Positions 1-6,596 are shown, numbered from the stretch's first letter. The stretch is 12,236 bases of DNA from Solobacterium sp. (GCA_015256455.1 JABZMB010000040.1:1-12236), one strand, 5' to 3'. Program-made: numbers and translations. Notes: generated from the sequence alone by a model not told the origin.

Positions 1-21
1 TTAATCAGGTCTTTTATTTTA

Positions 22-27
22 TATAAT
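22..27 (+). promoter_or_regulatory. -10 box TATAAT directly before the HD-domain gene
   Basis: A perfect TATAAT lies 7 nt before the ATG at 35. Transcription from it would start at or within a base or two of the ATG. No AGGAG-like site lies between the box and the ATG. The matching -35 element would fall at or beyond the left edge of the window, so only half of the promoter can be judged. The same TATAAT-N7-ATG geometry occurs before mnmA. Confidence 0.55.
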
Positions 28-34
28 ATTTAGC

Positions 35-1021
35 ATGAGTGAATTAGAAAGAATATACCAAAATGAATATCCAGATTTTATCAATCCTTATCTAAAATCT
101 AAATCGATGCAAAGATTAAAAGGTGTAGATATGAATTGTGGGCTGCGGTTTACATCACATGCAGGATTTTCTAGTTATGGTTCCTATACTCGCTATGAAC
201 ATAGTGTTGGGGTAGCTTGTATTATATGGCATTTTACACATGACAAAAAACAAACGTTATCTGGTTTGTTCCATGATATTTCAACTCGTGCATTCTCTCA
301 TGTGATTGATTTTGTAAAAAGAGATTATTTGACACAGGAATCTACTGAAGATGAAACAAAGGAAATCATACTGCAAGATAAAGTGATTATGAATCAACTC
401 TTAATAGATGGTATCTCAATAGCTGAAGTTTTTGATTATCATATATATCCTATAGCAGATAATGATTCCCCTAAATTATCTTCTGATCGTTTGGAGTATA
501 CACTTGGTAACTTATTAAATTATCGTAAATGTACAATCAATGATATTGAAAGATATTATCAAGATTTGATTGTCGAAAGAAATGAAGAAGGTATACAAGA
601 GATTATGTTTCAACATGTGGATATTGCGGAAGAGTTTGCATTTGCGGCACTTTCTTGTGGCATGATATATTCTTGTGATTTTGATCGTTATGGAATGGAA
701 AAATTAGCAACTCTTTTACGAAAAGCATTTCAAGAACATATACTAACTGAAGCTGATTTATATCTATCGGAAATCGATGTGATTCAGAAATTAAATAATA
801 GTGTGTTACAAGATGATTGGAAAGAATATACAAGACTAAAAGATGTTATAAAAGATTCTGCTGGTGATATCATGGTAGATGCGAAGAAGAGATATATTGA
901 TCCATGTGTTAATAAGTGTGGAAGAGTTACAAATTTTAGCGCTGCATTTAAAAATGCAGTAAACGAATTTAGAAATACAGATTATCATTATCTGATGAAA
1001 GGAATTTATCAAAATGGATAA
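35..1021 (+). CDS. HD-superfamily phosphohydrolase (dGTPase/SAMHD1-like fold, YdhJ-type)
   Basis: This 328-aa soluble protein carries the HD metal-site pattern: H56 in RYEHSVGV, H80-D81 in LFHD, H89 in AFSH and D151 in SSDRLEYTL. These are the metal-coordinating positions of HD phosphohydrolases, which hydrolyse phosphoester bonds in (deoxy)nucleotides. The wider pattern (an early RYEHS motif, then HD about 24 residues later, then DRLEYTL) matches the dGTPase/SAMHD1-like branch. The actual substrate is unknown. An in-frame TAA at 2-4 limits any upstream extension, and ATG 35 is the first ATG after it. There is no ribosome-binding site, and a TATAAT sits 7 nt upstream. The 3' end overlaps rdgB by 8 bp, which suggests translational coupling and a shared nucleotide-sanitation role; that role is inference. 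Confidence 0.88.
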   Translation: MSELERIYQNEYPDFINPYLKSKSMQRLKGVDMNCGLRFTSHAGFSSYGSYTRYEHSVGVACIIWHFTHDKKQTLSGLFHDISTRAFSHVIDFVKRDYLTQESTEDETKEIILQDKVIMNQLLIDGISIAEVFDYHIYPIADNDSPKLSSDRLEYTLGNLLNYRKCTINDIERYYQDLIVERNEEGIQEIMFQHVDIAEEFAFAALSCGMIYSCDFDRYGMEKLATLLRKAFQEHILTEADLYLSEIDVIQKLNNSVLQDDWKEYTRLKDVIKDSAGDIMVDAKKRYIDPCVNKCGRVTNFSAAFKNAVNEFRNTDYHYLMKGIYQNG

Positions 1022-1607
1022 AGTAATTGTTGTTGCTAGTAAGAATGCTGGTAAGATTAAAGAATTCAAAGAGATGTTGGAACCAAAGGGCTATGAAGTG
1101 CAAAGCTTAGCTGATTATCCAGATATTGGAGAGATTGATGAAACGGGTACAACTTTCTCTGCTAACGCTATCATCAAAGCACAAGCAATTACAGATAAGT
1201 ATCATATTATGGCAATCTCGGATGATTCTGGATTAGAGATTGATGCTTTTGATAAACAACCTGGTGTTCAAAGTGCACGTTGGTTAGGTCATGACACACC
1301 ATATTCCTATAAGAATCAAGTTGTTTTAGACCGCATGAAAGATGAAACCAATCGCAGTTGTCGTTATGTATGTGCCATTGCCGTTACAAGACCAAATCAC
1401 GAGCCGGTTGTATTTGAAGATACAGTTGAATGTGTTATCGCCAAAGAGCCTGCTGGAACAAATGGTTTTGGTTATGATCCAATTGTCTTCTACGAACCAT
1501 TTGGTAAAACAATGGCAGAGATGACAAACGAAGAAAAGAATAGTATCTCTCATCGTGGTAAAGCAGTTGTTCGTTTAGAAGCGTGGATGGAACATGAAGG
1601 GTTATAA
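1014..1607 (+). CDS. rdgB: RdgB/HAM1 XTP/dITP diphosphatase
   Basis: This 197-aa protein has the usual full length for the family. It hydrolyses non-canonical purine triphosphates (dITP, ITP, XTP) to the monophosphate and pyrophosphate in the cytoplasm, which keeps deaminated bases out of DNA and RNA. Diagnostic motifs are ASKNAGKIKE at residues 8-17 (triphosphate binding), SDDSGLEIDA from 69 with the catalytic acidic pair D70-D71, GFGYDP at 151-156 and SHRGKA at 179-184. The ATG overlaps the end of the HD gene as ATGGATAA. An AAAGGA at 998-1003 gives a slightly long 10-nt spacing. The 3' end overlaps the next gene by 14 bp. Its neighbour is another likely nucleotide hydrolase. Confidence 0.97.
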   Translation: MDKVIVVASKNAGKIKEFKEMLEPKGYEVQSLADYPDIGEIDETGTTFSANAIIKAQAITDKYHIMAISDDSGLEIDAFDKQPGVQSARWLGHDTPYSYKNQVVLDRMKDETNRSCRYVCAIAVTRPNHEPVVFEDTVECVIAKEPAGTNGFGYDPIVFYEPFGKTMAEMTNEEKNSISHRGKAVVRLEAWMEHEGL

Positions 1608-2283
1608 GATATTATCTGCACTAGCAGGATTAGCATTATTTCTATCGTTGTTATTAACATCAATTGATTTATTATGTTTTAATCGTTCGTTCTTTCGTTG
1701 GCAATATTCTTTGAATCACACAGCTGAAAGTATTGGTATTTCAGAAGATGGTTTAATGAATGCAACGAATACTTTACTCGACTATATGCAAGATAAACGA
1801 GATGATATTATTGTTGTTGAAAAGGTAAATGGTAATGAACGCGAAATTTTTGATGAGCGCGAAACATTACATATGGTTGATGTAAAAAATCTTTATCTAA
1901 ATGCAATGAAGACTCGAACAATTCTTTTGGTTGGTAGTATTACAATACTTACTTTATTAGCATTCACACATCGTAATCAAAGCTATACAATCCTATCAAA
2001 TGCATATCGAAATGGTTTATTGTTTTTAGGCTCGCTCATTTTCTTCATTGCGATTTATGCAATGGTAGACTTTAATGGATTCTGGATGAATTTCCATTAT
2101 GTTTTCTTTGATAATGATTTATTCTTATTGGACCCAAATATTTCGATTATGATTAATATGTTTCCATCGAACTTCTTCTTTGCGGTCGTTTTTGGAATTA
2201 TACTATTATTTGTAAGTATAGTAATTTTATTAAAGTTATTATTAGTGCTATTCAAACATAAAATTGAAAGAAGGTTAGTATGA
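1594..2283 (+). CDS. DUF1461 (TIGR01906-type) integral membrane protein
   Basis: This 229-aa membrane protein has no established function. Four hydrophobic segments are visible at about residues 5-27, 108-125, 142-160 and 192-220, with an approximately 80-residue polar loop after the first. Two conserved family patches are recognisable: IFDERETLHMVDVKNLY at 85-101 in the loop, and FHYVFFDNDLFLLDP followed by IMINMFP at 167-191. I assign the family from these by memory. The start lies inside the end of rdgB (14-bp overlap) with only a weak GGATGG upstream, so translation probably depends on coupling. The stop overlaps the trmL start as ATGA. The conserved loop could be extracytoplasmic. Confidence 0.85.
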   Translation: MKGYKILSALAGLALFLSLLLTSIDLLCFNRSFFRWQYSLNHTAESIGISEDGLMNATNTLLDYMQDKRDDIIVVEKVNGNEREIFDERETLHMVDVKNLYLNAMKTRTILLVGSITILTLLAFTHRNQSYTILSNAYRNGLLFLGSLIFFIAIYAMVDFNGFWMNFHYVFFDNDLFLLDPNISIMINMFPSNFFFAVVFGIILLFVSIVILLKLLLVLFKHKIERRLV

Positions 2284-2795
2284 TTAACGTAGTTTTATAT
2301 GAACCAGAAATTCCACAGAATACAGGAAATATCATGCGTACATGTATGGCGATGAATTGTCGTCTACATCTTATTGAGCCGATGGGTTTTAAGATTACAG
2401 ATAAATCTTTAAAGCGTGCTGGGATGGATTATGTAAAGGAATTAGATTATAGAATCTATCCAGATTGGCAAACATTTTACAACATGCATGAAGGTTCCTA
2501 TTATTACATTACACGTTATGGTGAAAAGACACCTTCAGAGTTCGACTACAAGTTGGATGAAGGTAAGGATATCTATCTAGTGTTTGGTAAAGAAAGTACT
2601 GGTATTGATAAGCATATTCTCCATGATAACTATGACCGTTGTGTACGTATACCAATGGTGGCAGAAGCGCGTAGTTTGAATCTTTCAAACTGTGTTGCAA
2701 TCTGTGTTTATGAAGTTTTAGACCAATTAGGCTTCCCAGAACTCTCACACACAGAGGTGATAAAAGGAAAGGATTTCTTACAACAATTTGATTAG
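2280..2795 (+). CDS. trmL: tRNA (cytidine/uridine-34-2'-O)-methyltransferase TrmL
   Basis: This 171-aa single-domain SPOUT methyltransferase uses S-adenosylmethionine. In characterised homologues it methylates the 2'-OH of the wobble nucleotide of tRNA-Leu isoacceptors. The sequence shows the family N-terminus VVLYEPEIPQNTGNIMRTC (residues 4-22). The trefoil-knot SAM site is formed by VFGKESTGID at 101-110 and IPMVAEARSLNLSNCVAI at 124-141. The length is typical. The start overlaps the DUF1461 stop by 4 bp (ATGA), with an AAGAAGG-like ribosome site just upstream. It is the last gene of the overlapping run. I see no convincing terminator in the 60 nt before the next gene, which has its own promoter, so read-through is possible. 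Confidence 0.95.
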   Translation: MINVVLYEPEIPQNTGNIMRTCMAMNCRLHLIEPMGFKITDKSLKRAGMDYVKELDYRIYPDWQTFYNMHEGSYYYITRYGEKTPSEFDYKLDEGKDIYLVFGKESTGIDKHILHDNYDRCVRIPMVAEARSLNLSNCVAICVYEVLDQLGFPELSHTEVIKGKDFLQQFD

Positions 2796-2804
2796 GCATA
2801 TATT

Positions 2805-2833
2805 TGGACAACCTCAATATTCATAGGTATACT
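2805..2833 (+). promoter_or_regulatory. Sigma-A-type promoter for the small membrane protein and ridA
   Basis: TGGACA at 2805-2810 (5 of 6 to consensus) and TATACT at 2828-2833 (5 of 6) are separated by exactly 17 bp. Transcription would start at about 2840. This gives the small gene and ridA their own transcription unit, separate from the four overlapping genes before it. Confidence 0.7.
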
Positions 2834-2855
2834 TACAAGGAAAGATGGTGATTAC

Positions 2856-3041
2856 ATGTTAGAAACCTTTGATGATTTCATCTCATTAGCAGTCATTTTG
2901 GTTATGCTATTTCTAACTGTGTATTGCTTTCTTGTAATGTCGAGTAACAAACATCTAAAGTCAATGCAAAAAAGACAAGCAAAGCATCGTGACTTTCTGG
3001 CAACGCTTTCTGATGATTCGACAAGTGATAGTGAGGAGTAA
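2856..3041 (+). CDS. 61-aa single-pass membrane protein, unknown function
   Basis: I do not recognise a family. The protein has a short acidic N-terminus (E3, D6, D7), one strong transmembrane helix at about residues 9-29, a basic stretch at 32-45 (K32, K35, K39, R40, K43, R45), and an acidic serine-rich end (SDDSTSDSEE, 52-61). The charge pattern predicts N-terminus outside and C-terminus inside. GGTGAT at 2847-2852 matches the 3' part of the extended Shine-Dalgarno sequence and lies 3 nt before the ATG. A good promoter lies upstream. ridA begins 3 nt after the stop with a GAGGAG inside the end of this gene, so the two are co-expressed and probably coupled. That conserved spacing supports a real gene despite its small size. 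Confidence 0.72.
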   Translation: MLETFDDFISLAVILVMLFLTVYCFLVMSSNKHLKSMQKRQAKHRDFLATLSDDSTSDSEE

Positions 3042-3044
3042 ACA

Positions 3045-3509
3045 ATGATTCAAGAAACGATTAGTTCAAACAATGCCCCAGTAGCGGTAGGGCCATATTC
3101 ACCCGCTATTCGTGCGGGCGACTTTATATATATCTCTGGTCAGCTACCAATAGATTCTACAACTGGTCAACTCGTATCAGATGACATTCGTGTTCAAACA
3201 GAACAGGTTCTTAAAAACATTGAAGCATTATTAAAGGAAGCTGGCTTAAATATGTCGTATGTTTTAAAAACTACAGTCTTTGTAAAGAACATGGAAGAGT
3301 TTGCGGCAATGAATGAAGTATATACTCGTTTCTTCCAAAAACCATTCCCGGCAAGAAGCGCTGTTGCAGTAAAAGATATTGCTCTGAATGCGAAGGTGGA
3401 AATTGAAGCATTCGCAATGGATACACGAGCACTAGAAGTTTTATGTGCTGATGATGGATGCCATACATGTAATGATTATTGTTGTGAAACAAAGTTAGAT
3501 ATTCAATAA
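3045..3509 (+). CDS. ridA: RidA-family enamine/imine deaminase with cysteine-rich C-terminal tail
   Basis: RidA hydrolyses reactive 2-aminoacrylate-type enamines and imines made by PLP enzymes. The core (about residues 1-128) is standard: NAPVAVGPYSPA from 10, ISGQLP from 30, the substrate-carboxylate-binding arginine in PARSAV (R104), and KVEIEAFA with E120. Family members usually stop near 125-130 residues. This one continues to 154 with C134, C139, C142, C146 and C147 plus H140. The spacing is C-x4-C-x2-C-x3-C-C, a pattern that looks able to bind metal or form disulfides. The tail is in frame with no sign of a frameshift. GAGGAG at 3033-3038 lies 6 nt before the ATG. It is co-transcribed with the small membrane protein, and a terminator begins inside its stop codon. 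Confidence 0.93.
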   Translation: MIQETISSNNAPVAVGPYSPAIRAGDFIYISGQLPIDSTTGQLVSDDIRVQTEQVLKNIEALLKEAGLNMSYVLKTTVFVKNMEEFAAMNEVYTRFFQKPFPARSAVAVKDIALNAKVEIEAFAMDTRALEVLCADDGCHTCNDYCCETKLDIQ

Positions 3510-3528
3510 GACCTTAGGGTCTTTTTTT
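3508..3528 (+). terminator. Intrinsic terminator after ridA
   Basis: AAGACC (3508-3513) pairs with GGTCTT (3518-3523) around the loop TTAG, followed by a T run through 3528. The stem begins within the ridA stop codon (3507-3509). Confidence 0.85.
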
Positions 3529-3538
3529 GTTTGAACTA

Positions 3539-3547
3539 TGATATGAT
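3539..3547 (+). promoter_or_regulatory. Probable extended -10 promoter for yitT
   Basis: TGATATGAT at 3539-3547 is an extended -10 element (TG-n-TATGAT). No good -35 hexamer is seen 16-18 bp upstream, where the T run of the ridA terminator lies. Transcription would start near 3554. GGAG at 3564-3567 lies 11 nt before the ATG. Confidence 0.45.
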
Positions 3548-3578
3548 ATTGCATGTACGTAGTGGAGATTAATTTCGT

Positions 3579-4457
3579 ATGTCTATTCATAAACTAAACA
3601 TCACTTTTACAAAGAAAGATATTCAATATATCATTACCATTGCATTTTCCGCACTTGTATATGCGTTTGGAATTGAATCCTTTGTAAGTTCAGGTAACTT
3701 ATTCCCTGGTGGATTTGCTGGTATATCACGACTTGTAGTAATGCTAATAGAAAGACAAATAGGTCTAGTAATTCCATTTGGTGTAATCTATTGGATTATG
3801 AACTTTACTGTAGTGCTATTTATCTGGAATCGCATCGGGCATAAGTTTGTTTTATATTCCATTCTTTGGTTTTCACTTAGTTCACTATTTTCAATTATTA
3901 TTAATGTTCCTATCGTTACACAGGATATGTTATTGATAGCTGTATTTGGTGGTCTGATTAACGGTTTTGCGATTGGACTTGCACTACGCTCGAATGCGAG
4001 TAGTGGTGGTACAGACTTTATCGCGATTGATCTATCCGTAAGATTAAAGAGACCGACGTGGAATTACCTACTTGGTTTAAATGCATTTGTATTGATGCTT
4101 GCAGGTCTAGCATTTGGTTGGGATAAAGCGTTATATTCTATTATCTTTCAATATGTTTCTACACAGGTTGTAAATACAATGCATCAACGTTATAAGATTA
4201 CACGCGTACAAGTCATTACTGACCATGCAGATAAAGTATGTGATGCTGTGTTTAGTACAGTACGCCATGGTATTACTCGTATCGAAGTAGAAGGTGCGTT
4301 TAAACATCAACCACATACGATGTTGTTGATCACAGTGAATAACTACCAGTTGCCAGAAGTTATTAATTGTATTCGCAAAGCAGATGAACATGCATTTATG
4401 ACATTGAATGCAGTAGAAAAGATTATCGGTAACTATTATCAAAAACCTTTAGAGTGA
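3579..4457 (+). CDS. YitT-family membrane protein (YitT membrane domain plus DUF2179)
   Basis: This 292-aa protein has five or six hydrophobic segments in residues 15-200 (about 15-32, 48-56, 64-84, 90-109, 117-136, 163-180) and then a soluble C-terminal domain. Conserved family patches are NLFPGGFAGISRL at 40-52 and RSNASSGGTDFIAI at 137-150. The C-terminal part (about 207-285, starting ITRVQVITDHADKV) matches DUF2179, a presumed cytoplasmic regulatory domain. The biochemical function of YitT proteins is not established. The length is normal. It forms a single-gene unit between the ridA terminator and its own terminator, and faces trpS tail to tail. Bacillota often carry several paralogues, so I give no gene symbol. 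Confidence 0.92.
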   Translation: MSIHKLNITFTKKDIQYIITIAFSALVYAFGIESFVSSGNLFPGGFAGISRLVVMLIERQIGLVIPFGVIYWIMNFTVVLFIWNRIGHKFVLYSILWFSLSSLFSIIINVPIVTQDMLLIAVFGGLINGFAIGLALRSNASSGGTDFIAIDLSVRLKRPTWNYLLGLNAFVLMLAGLAFGWDKALYSIIFQYVSTQVVNTMHQRYKITRVQVITDHADKVCDAVFSTVRHGITRIEVEGAFKHQPHTMLLITVNNYQLPEVINCIRKADEHAFMTLNAVEKIIGNYYQKPLE

Positions 4458-4474
4458 GCAATCACTCTTTTTTT
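4451..4474 (+). terminator. Intrinsic terminator after yitT
   Basis: AGAGTGA (4451-4457) pairs with TCACTCT (4462-4468) around a GCAA loop, followed by a T run to 4474. The left arm contains the complete TGA stop codon of yitT (4455-4457). The GCAA (GNRA) loop favours a stable hairpin. Confidence 0.9.
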
Positions 4475-4483
4475 GATAAAGAA

Positions 4484-4511
4484 AGGATGTGTATTGCTTG
4501 ATACACATCCT
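4484..4511 (-). terminator. Terminator hairpin after trpS
   Basis: An 11-bp perfect stem (4484-4494 with 4501-4511) with a 6-nt loop lies just beyond the trpS stop on the minus strand. On that strand it is followed by TTTCTTTATC, a moderate U tract. It sits back to back with the yitT terminator, 9 nt away. Confidence 0.75.
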
Positions 4512-4516
4512 GTGGT

Positions 4517-5506
4517 TTAAAGTATCTCCATTCCAATTGCTTTTTGGACTTGATTTAGTTTTTCTTCAGCAATCGCTCTAGCTCTTCTTGCACCGTTTGC
4601 TAAAGTAGTTTCAATTAAATTACTGTTTAGAATCTCATTGTAACGTGTTTGAATTTCTTCTAACTTAGCACATACTGCATCCGCAACTGCTTTCTTAAAG
4701 TCGCCATAACCTTTGCCCTCAAATTCTTTCTCAATATCTTCAAAAGAGCGTTCATTTGATAGGGAAGAGAGAATCTGCATTAAGTTTGCGATACCTGGTT
4801 GATTTTCTGGATCGTAGTGAACTTTACCTAAACTATCTGTAACAGCAGACATAACTTTCTTACGTGCTACCTTTAGATCATCTAATAGGTAAATACAACC
4901 TTTGGTTGTTTCATCAGATTTAGACATCTTCTTTGTTGGATCACTGAGTGACATAATTCTAGCACCAACTTTAGCAACGAGTGGTTCTGGTACTGTAAAG
5001 AGTTTGCCATAGCGATTATTCATTCTTTCTGCAACATCTCGTGTTAATTCAACGTGTTGTTTCTGGTCTTCTCCAACAGGTACATAGTCAGGACTATAGA
5101 GTAAAATATCCGCAGCCATTAATGCAGGGTAAGTATAAAGACCACCGGAAAGATTCTTTTCCCCCTTAGCTTGTTTGTCTTTGAACTGTGTCATACGGTT
5201 TAATTCACCCATATATGTATGACAGCACATGATAAAGCCAAGTTGTGCATGCTCCTTGACATCAGTTTGTAAGAAGATAGTAGCCTTATTTGGATCTAAT
5301 CCACATGCAAGATATAGAGCTACACAATCTTTTAAGTTTTTTTGCAGTTCTTGTGGATCTTGTGGAACTGTTATGCAATGTAGGTTTGCGATGAAGGCAA
5401 ACATTTCATATTCATTCTGTGATTCTACAAAGTGTCTTAAAGCACCGATATAGTTTCCTAAGTGTAATTGACCAGTTGGTTTAATACCGCTTAACATTCT
5501 TTTCAT
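4517..5506 (-). CDS. trpS: Tryptophanyl-tRNA synthetase
   Basis: This 329-aa class Ic aminoacyl-tRNA synthetase activates tryptophan with ATP and charges tRNA-Trp. It has the HIGH-equivalent HLGN at residues 15-18 (within PTGQLHLGNYIG), the KMSKS loop at 193-197, YTYPALMAADILLY at 124-137 around the Trp/adenylate pocket, and GEDQKQH at 145-151. The length is typical of the bacterial enzyme. The start is fixed by AAGGAG 8 nt before the ATG (read on the minus strand) and by the family N-terminus. It is the sole gene of its unit. Expression is controlled by a T-box leader with a UGG specifier, so it should rise when uncharged tRNA-Trp accumulates. Confidence 0.98.
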   Translation of the reverse strand: MKRMLSGIKPTGQLHLGNYIGALRHFVESQNEYEMFAFIANLHCITVPQDPQELQKNLKDCVALYLACGLDPNKATIFLQTDVKEHAQLGFIMCCHTYMGELNRMTQFKDKQAKGEKNLSGGLYTYPALMAADILLYSPDYVPVGEDQKQHVELTRDVAERMNNRYGKLFTVPEPLVAKVGARIMSLSDPTKKMSKSDETTKGCIYLLDDLKVARKKVMSAVTDSLGKVHYDPENQPGIANLMQILSSLSNERSFEDIEKEFEGKGYGDFKKAVADAVCAKLEEIQTRYNEILNSNLIETTLANGARRARAIAEEKLNQVQKAIGMEIL

Positions 5507-5526
5507 AGTGAATTCTCCTTGAAATT

Positions 5527-5559
5527 AAAAACGTCTCTTCAATGCAATTGAAGGGACGC
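5527..5559 (-). terminator. T-box-controlled terminator of the trpS leader
   Basis: On the minus strand, GCGTC-C-CTTCAAT (5559-5547) pairs with ATTGAAG-A-GACGT (5543-5531) around the loop TGC. There is one C/A mismatch and one terminal G-T pair, followed by a U run (5531-5527). This is the off-state hairpin of the T-box switch and ends about 20 nt before the trpS start codon. Confidence 0.85.
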
Positions 5560-5731
5560 ATGAGACGATATGCGCGGTACCACCCGACTTATCCAAAAGG
5601 ATCACTTAATTAGGGATAACGGGCCTTCCGGTATTCTATTGATAGAACTCCAAACATACTTTGTTGAAATATCAGTTTACACCAAACACTGACTCTCTAC
5701 GAAATCAACGCGTAATCGCATTCCAAATACA
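5527..5731 (-). promoter_or_regulatory. T-box riboswitch leader, tryptophan-specific, upstream of trpS
   Basis: Read on the minus strand, the leader contains the conserved Stem I pieces AGAGAG (from about 5698) and GTTTGGTGTAAACTG (5688-5674). A specifier TGG (Trp codon) followed by A lies at 5652-5650. The T-box core GGGTGGTACCGCG lies at 5585-5573, where UGG (5582-5580) pairs with the tRNA CCA end. A terminator hairpin follows. A CCCGTTATCC segment with a matching GGATAA lies between Stem I and the T-box, as in many T-box leaders. The specifier fits the downstream gene exactly. Only about 67 nt separate the specifier from the UGG bulge. Confidence 0.95.
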
Positions 5732-5736
5732 CGATG

Positions 5737-5765
5737 ATTCTAACATAAAACAATATAATTGATAA
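5737..5765 (-). promoter_or_regulatory. Promoter of the trpS T-box transcript
   Basis: On the minus strand, TTATCA (5765-5760; 4 of 6 to consensus) and an extended -10, TG-t-TAGAAT (5745-5737), are separated by 17 bp. Transcription would start near 5730, just upstream of Stem I of the T-box. It diverges from the ABC-operon promoter; the -35 elements lie about 18 bp apart. Confidence 0.68.
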
Positions 5766-5783
5766 GTGCTTTTTAATCTGTAT

Positions 5784-5813
5784 TTGCGATACTTATTTTT
5801 TGCATGGTATACT
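5784..5813 (+). promoter_or_regulatory. Promoter of the ABC exporter operon
   Basis: TTGCGA (5784-5789) and TATACT (5808-5813) are separated by 18 bp, with a TG at 5805-5806 making an extended -10. Transcription would start near 5820 and leave a leader of about 60 nt before the ATG at 5883. This position also rules out the upstream in-frame ATG at 5766 as the start. Confidence 0.72.
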
Positions 5814-5882
5814 CGTAAAGGAAGTATTTTATTTATAAAGATAATAAATCTTTCATGCATGTTTCAAAAAAAAGGAGTCTAT

Positions 5883-6596
5883 ATGTTAGAAATTAGTAAT
5901 TTAACGAAGAAATATAAGAAAGTAGCAGCTGTTGATCAAATTAGCTTTACAGTACCTAGTGGCAAAGTTGGTATTTTACTGGGGCCGAATGGTGCAGGTA
6001 AGTCTACAACCATCAAAAGCATTGCAGGATTATTGCGCTATGAGGGTGAAATAAAGATTAATGGTTTACCATCAAAGTCAGTAGAAGCAAAGAAGATATT
6101 TGCCTATGTACCGGAAATTCCAGCGATGTTTGGGGCATTAACAGTGATGGAACATATTGAATATGTACGACGTGCATACCGTTCTCAAATTACAGATGAG
6201 GAAGTGGAAGCGTTACTTACTCGCTTTGAAATGTCTGATAAAAAGGATAAGCTTGGGGATGAATTATCAAAAGGTATGATGCAAAAAGTAAGTATTATTT
6301 GTGCATTATGTATTAAACCTGAAGTGATTTTATTTGATGAGCCAATGGTTGGTCTAGATCCAGCAGCCATCAAAGAACTTAAAAAAGTTATCTTCGAAAT
6401 GAAGGATAGAGGTGTAACTGTTCTTTTAAGTACACATATGCTTGAAATGGTACAAGAGTTATGGGATACGCTATACATCATGGACCATGGTAAAGTAATT
6501 GGAACTTACGAAAATGATGGTACACAAAATCAAAATATTGAAGACTTGTTCTTCTCACTGACAGATAAAGAAGATGAGAAGGAGTCAGAAGAATGA
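5883..6596 (+). CDS. ABC transporter ATP-binding protein
   Basis: This 237-aa nucleotide-binding subunit powers the partner permease encoded just downstream. It has Walker A GPNGAGKST at residues 34-42, a Q-loop position occupied by E (YVPE, 75-78), and an ABC signature that reads LSKGM (128-132) rather than LSGGQ. Walker B is VILFDEP (148-154) and the H-loop is H185. The E in the Q-loop and the degenerate signature are common in ABC-2-type exporter ATPases. The reading frame is open upstream to an ATG at 5766, but AAAGGAG at 5871-5877 sits 5 nt before ATG 5883, MLEISNLTKKY is the normal family N-terminus, and the promoter lies inside the extension. The C-terminus is acidic. The stop overlaps the permease start by 4 bp. 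Confidence 0.95.
   Translation: MLEISNLTKKYKKVAAVDQISFTVPSGKVGILLGPNGAGKSTTIKSIAGLLRYEGEIKINGLPSKSVEAKKIFAYVPEIPAMFGALTVMEHIEYVRRAYRSQITDEEVEALLTRFEMSDKKDKLGDELSKGMMQKVSIICALCIKPEVILFDEPMVGLDPAAIKELKKVIFEMKDRGVTVLLSTHMLEMVQELWDTLYIMDHGKVIGTYENDGTQNQNIEDLFFSLTDKEDEKESEE

Noticed and set aside
2509..2817. 102-codon open frame on the minus strand over trmL
   Set aside because: It lies opposite an intact, recognisable methyltransferase gene, has no ribosome site and encodes no recognisable domain. It is a shadow of the coding strand.
3531..3536. TTGAAC as the -35 of yitT
   Set aside because: A 17-bp spacer leads to TGTACG, a poor -10. The extended -10 at 3539-3547 fits better.
4131..4442. 103-codon open frame on the minus strand over yitT
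   Set aside because: It is antisense to the conserved DUF2179 domain, with low-complexity, Cys/His/Ile-rich composition typical of a shadow frame.
5766..5882. In-frame N-terminal extension of the ABC ATPase (39 residues from an ATG at 5766)
   Set aside because: The extension contains the operon promoter (-35/-10 at 5784-5813) and has no ribosome site. A strong AAAGGAG precedes ATG 5883, which gives the normal family N-terminus.
6185..6481. 98-codon open frame on the minus strand over the ABC ATPase
   Set aside because: It mirrors the Walker B and signature region of the true gene. Its serine-rich translation shows no domain.
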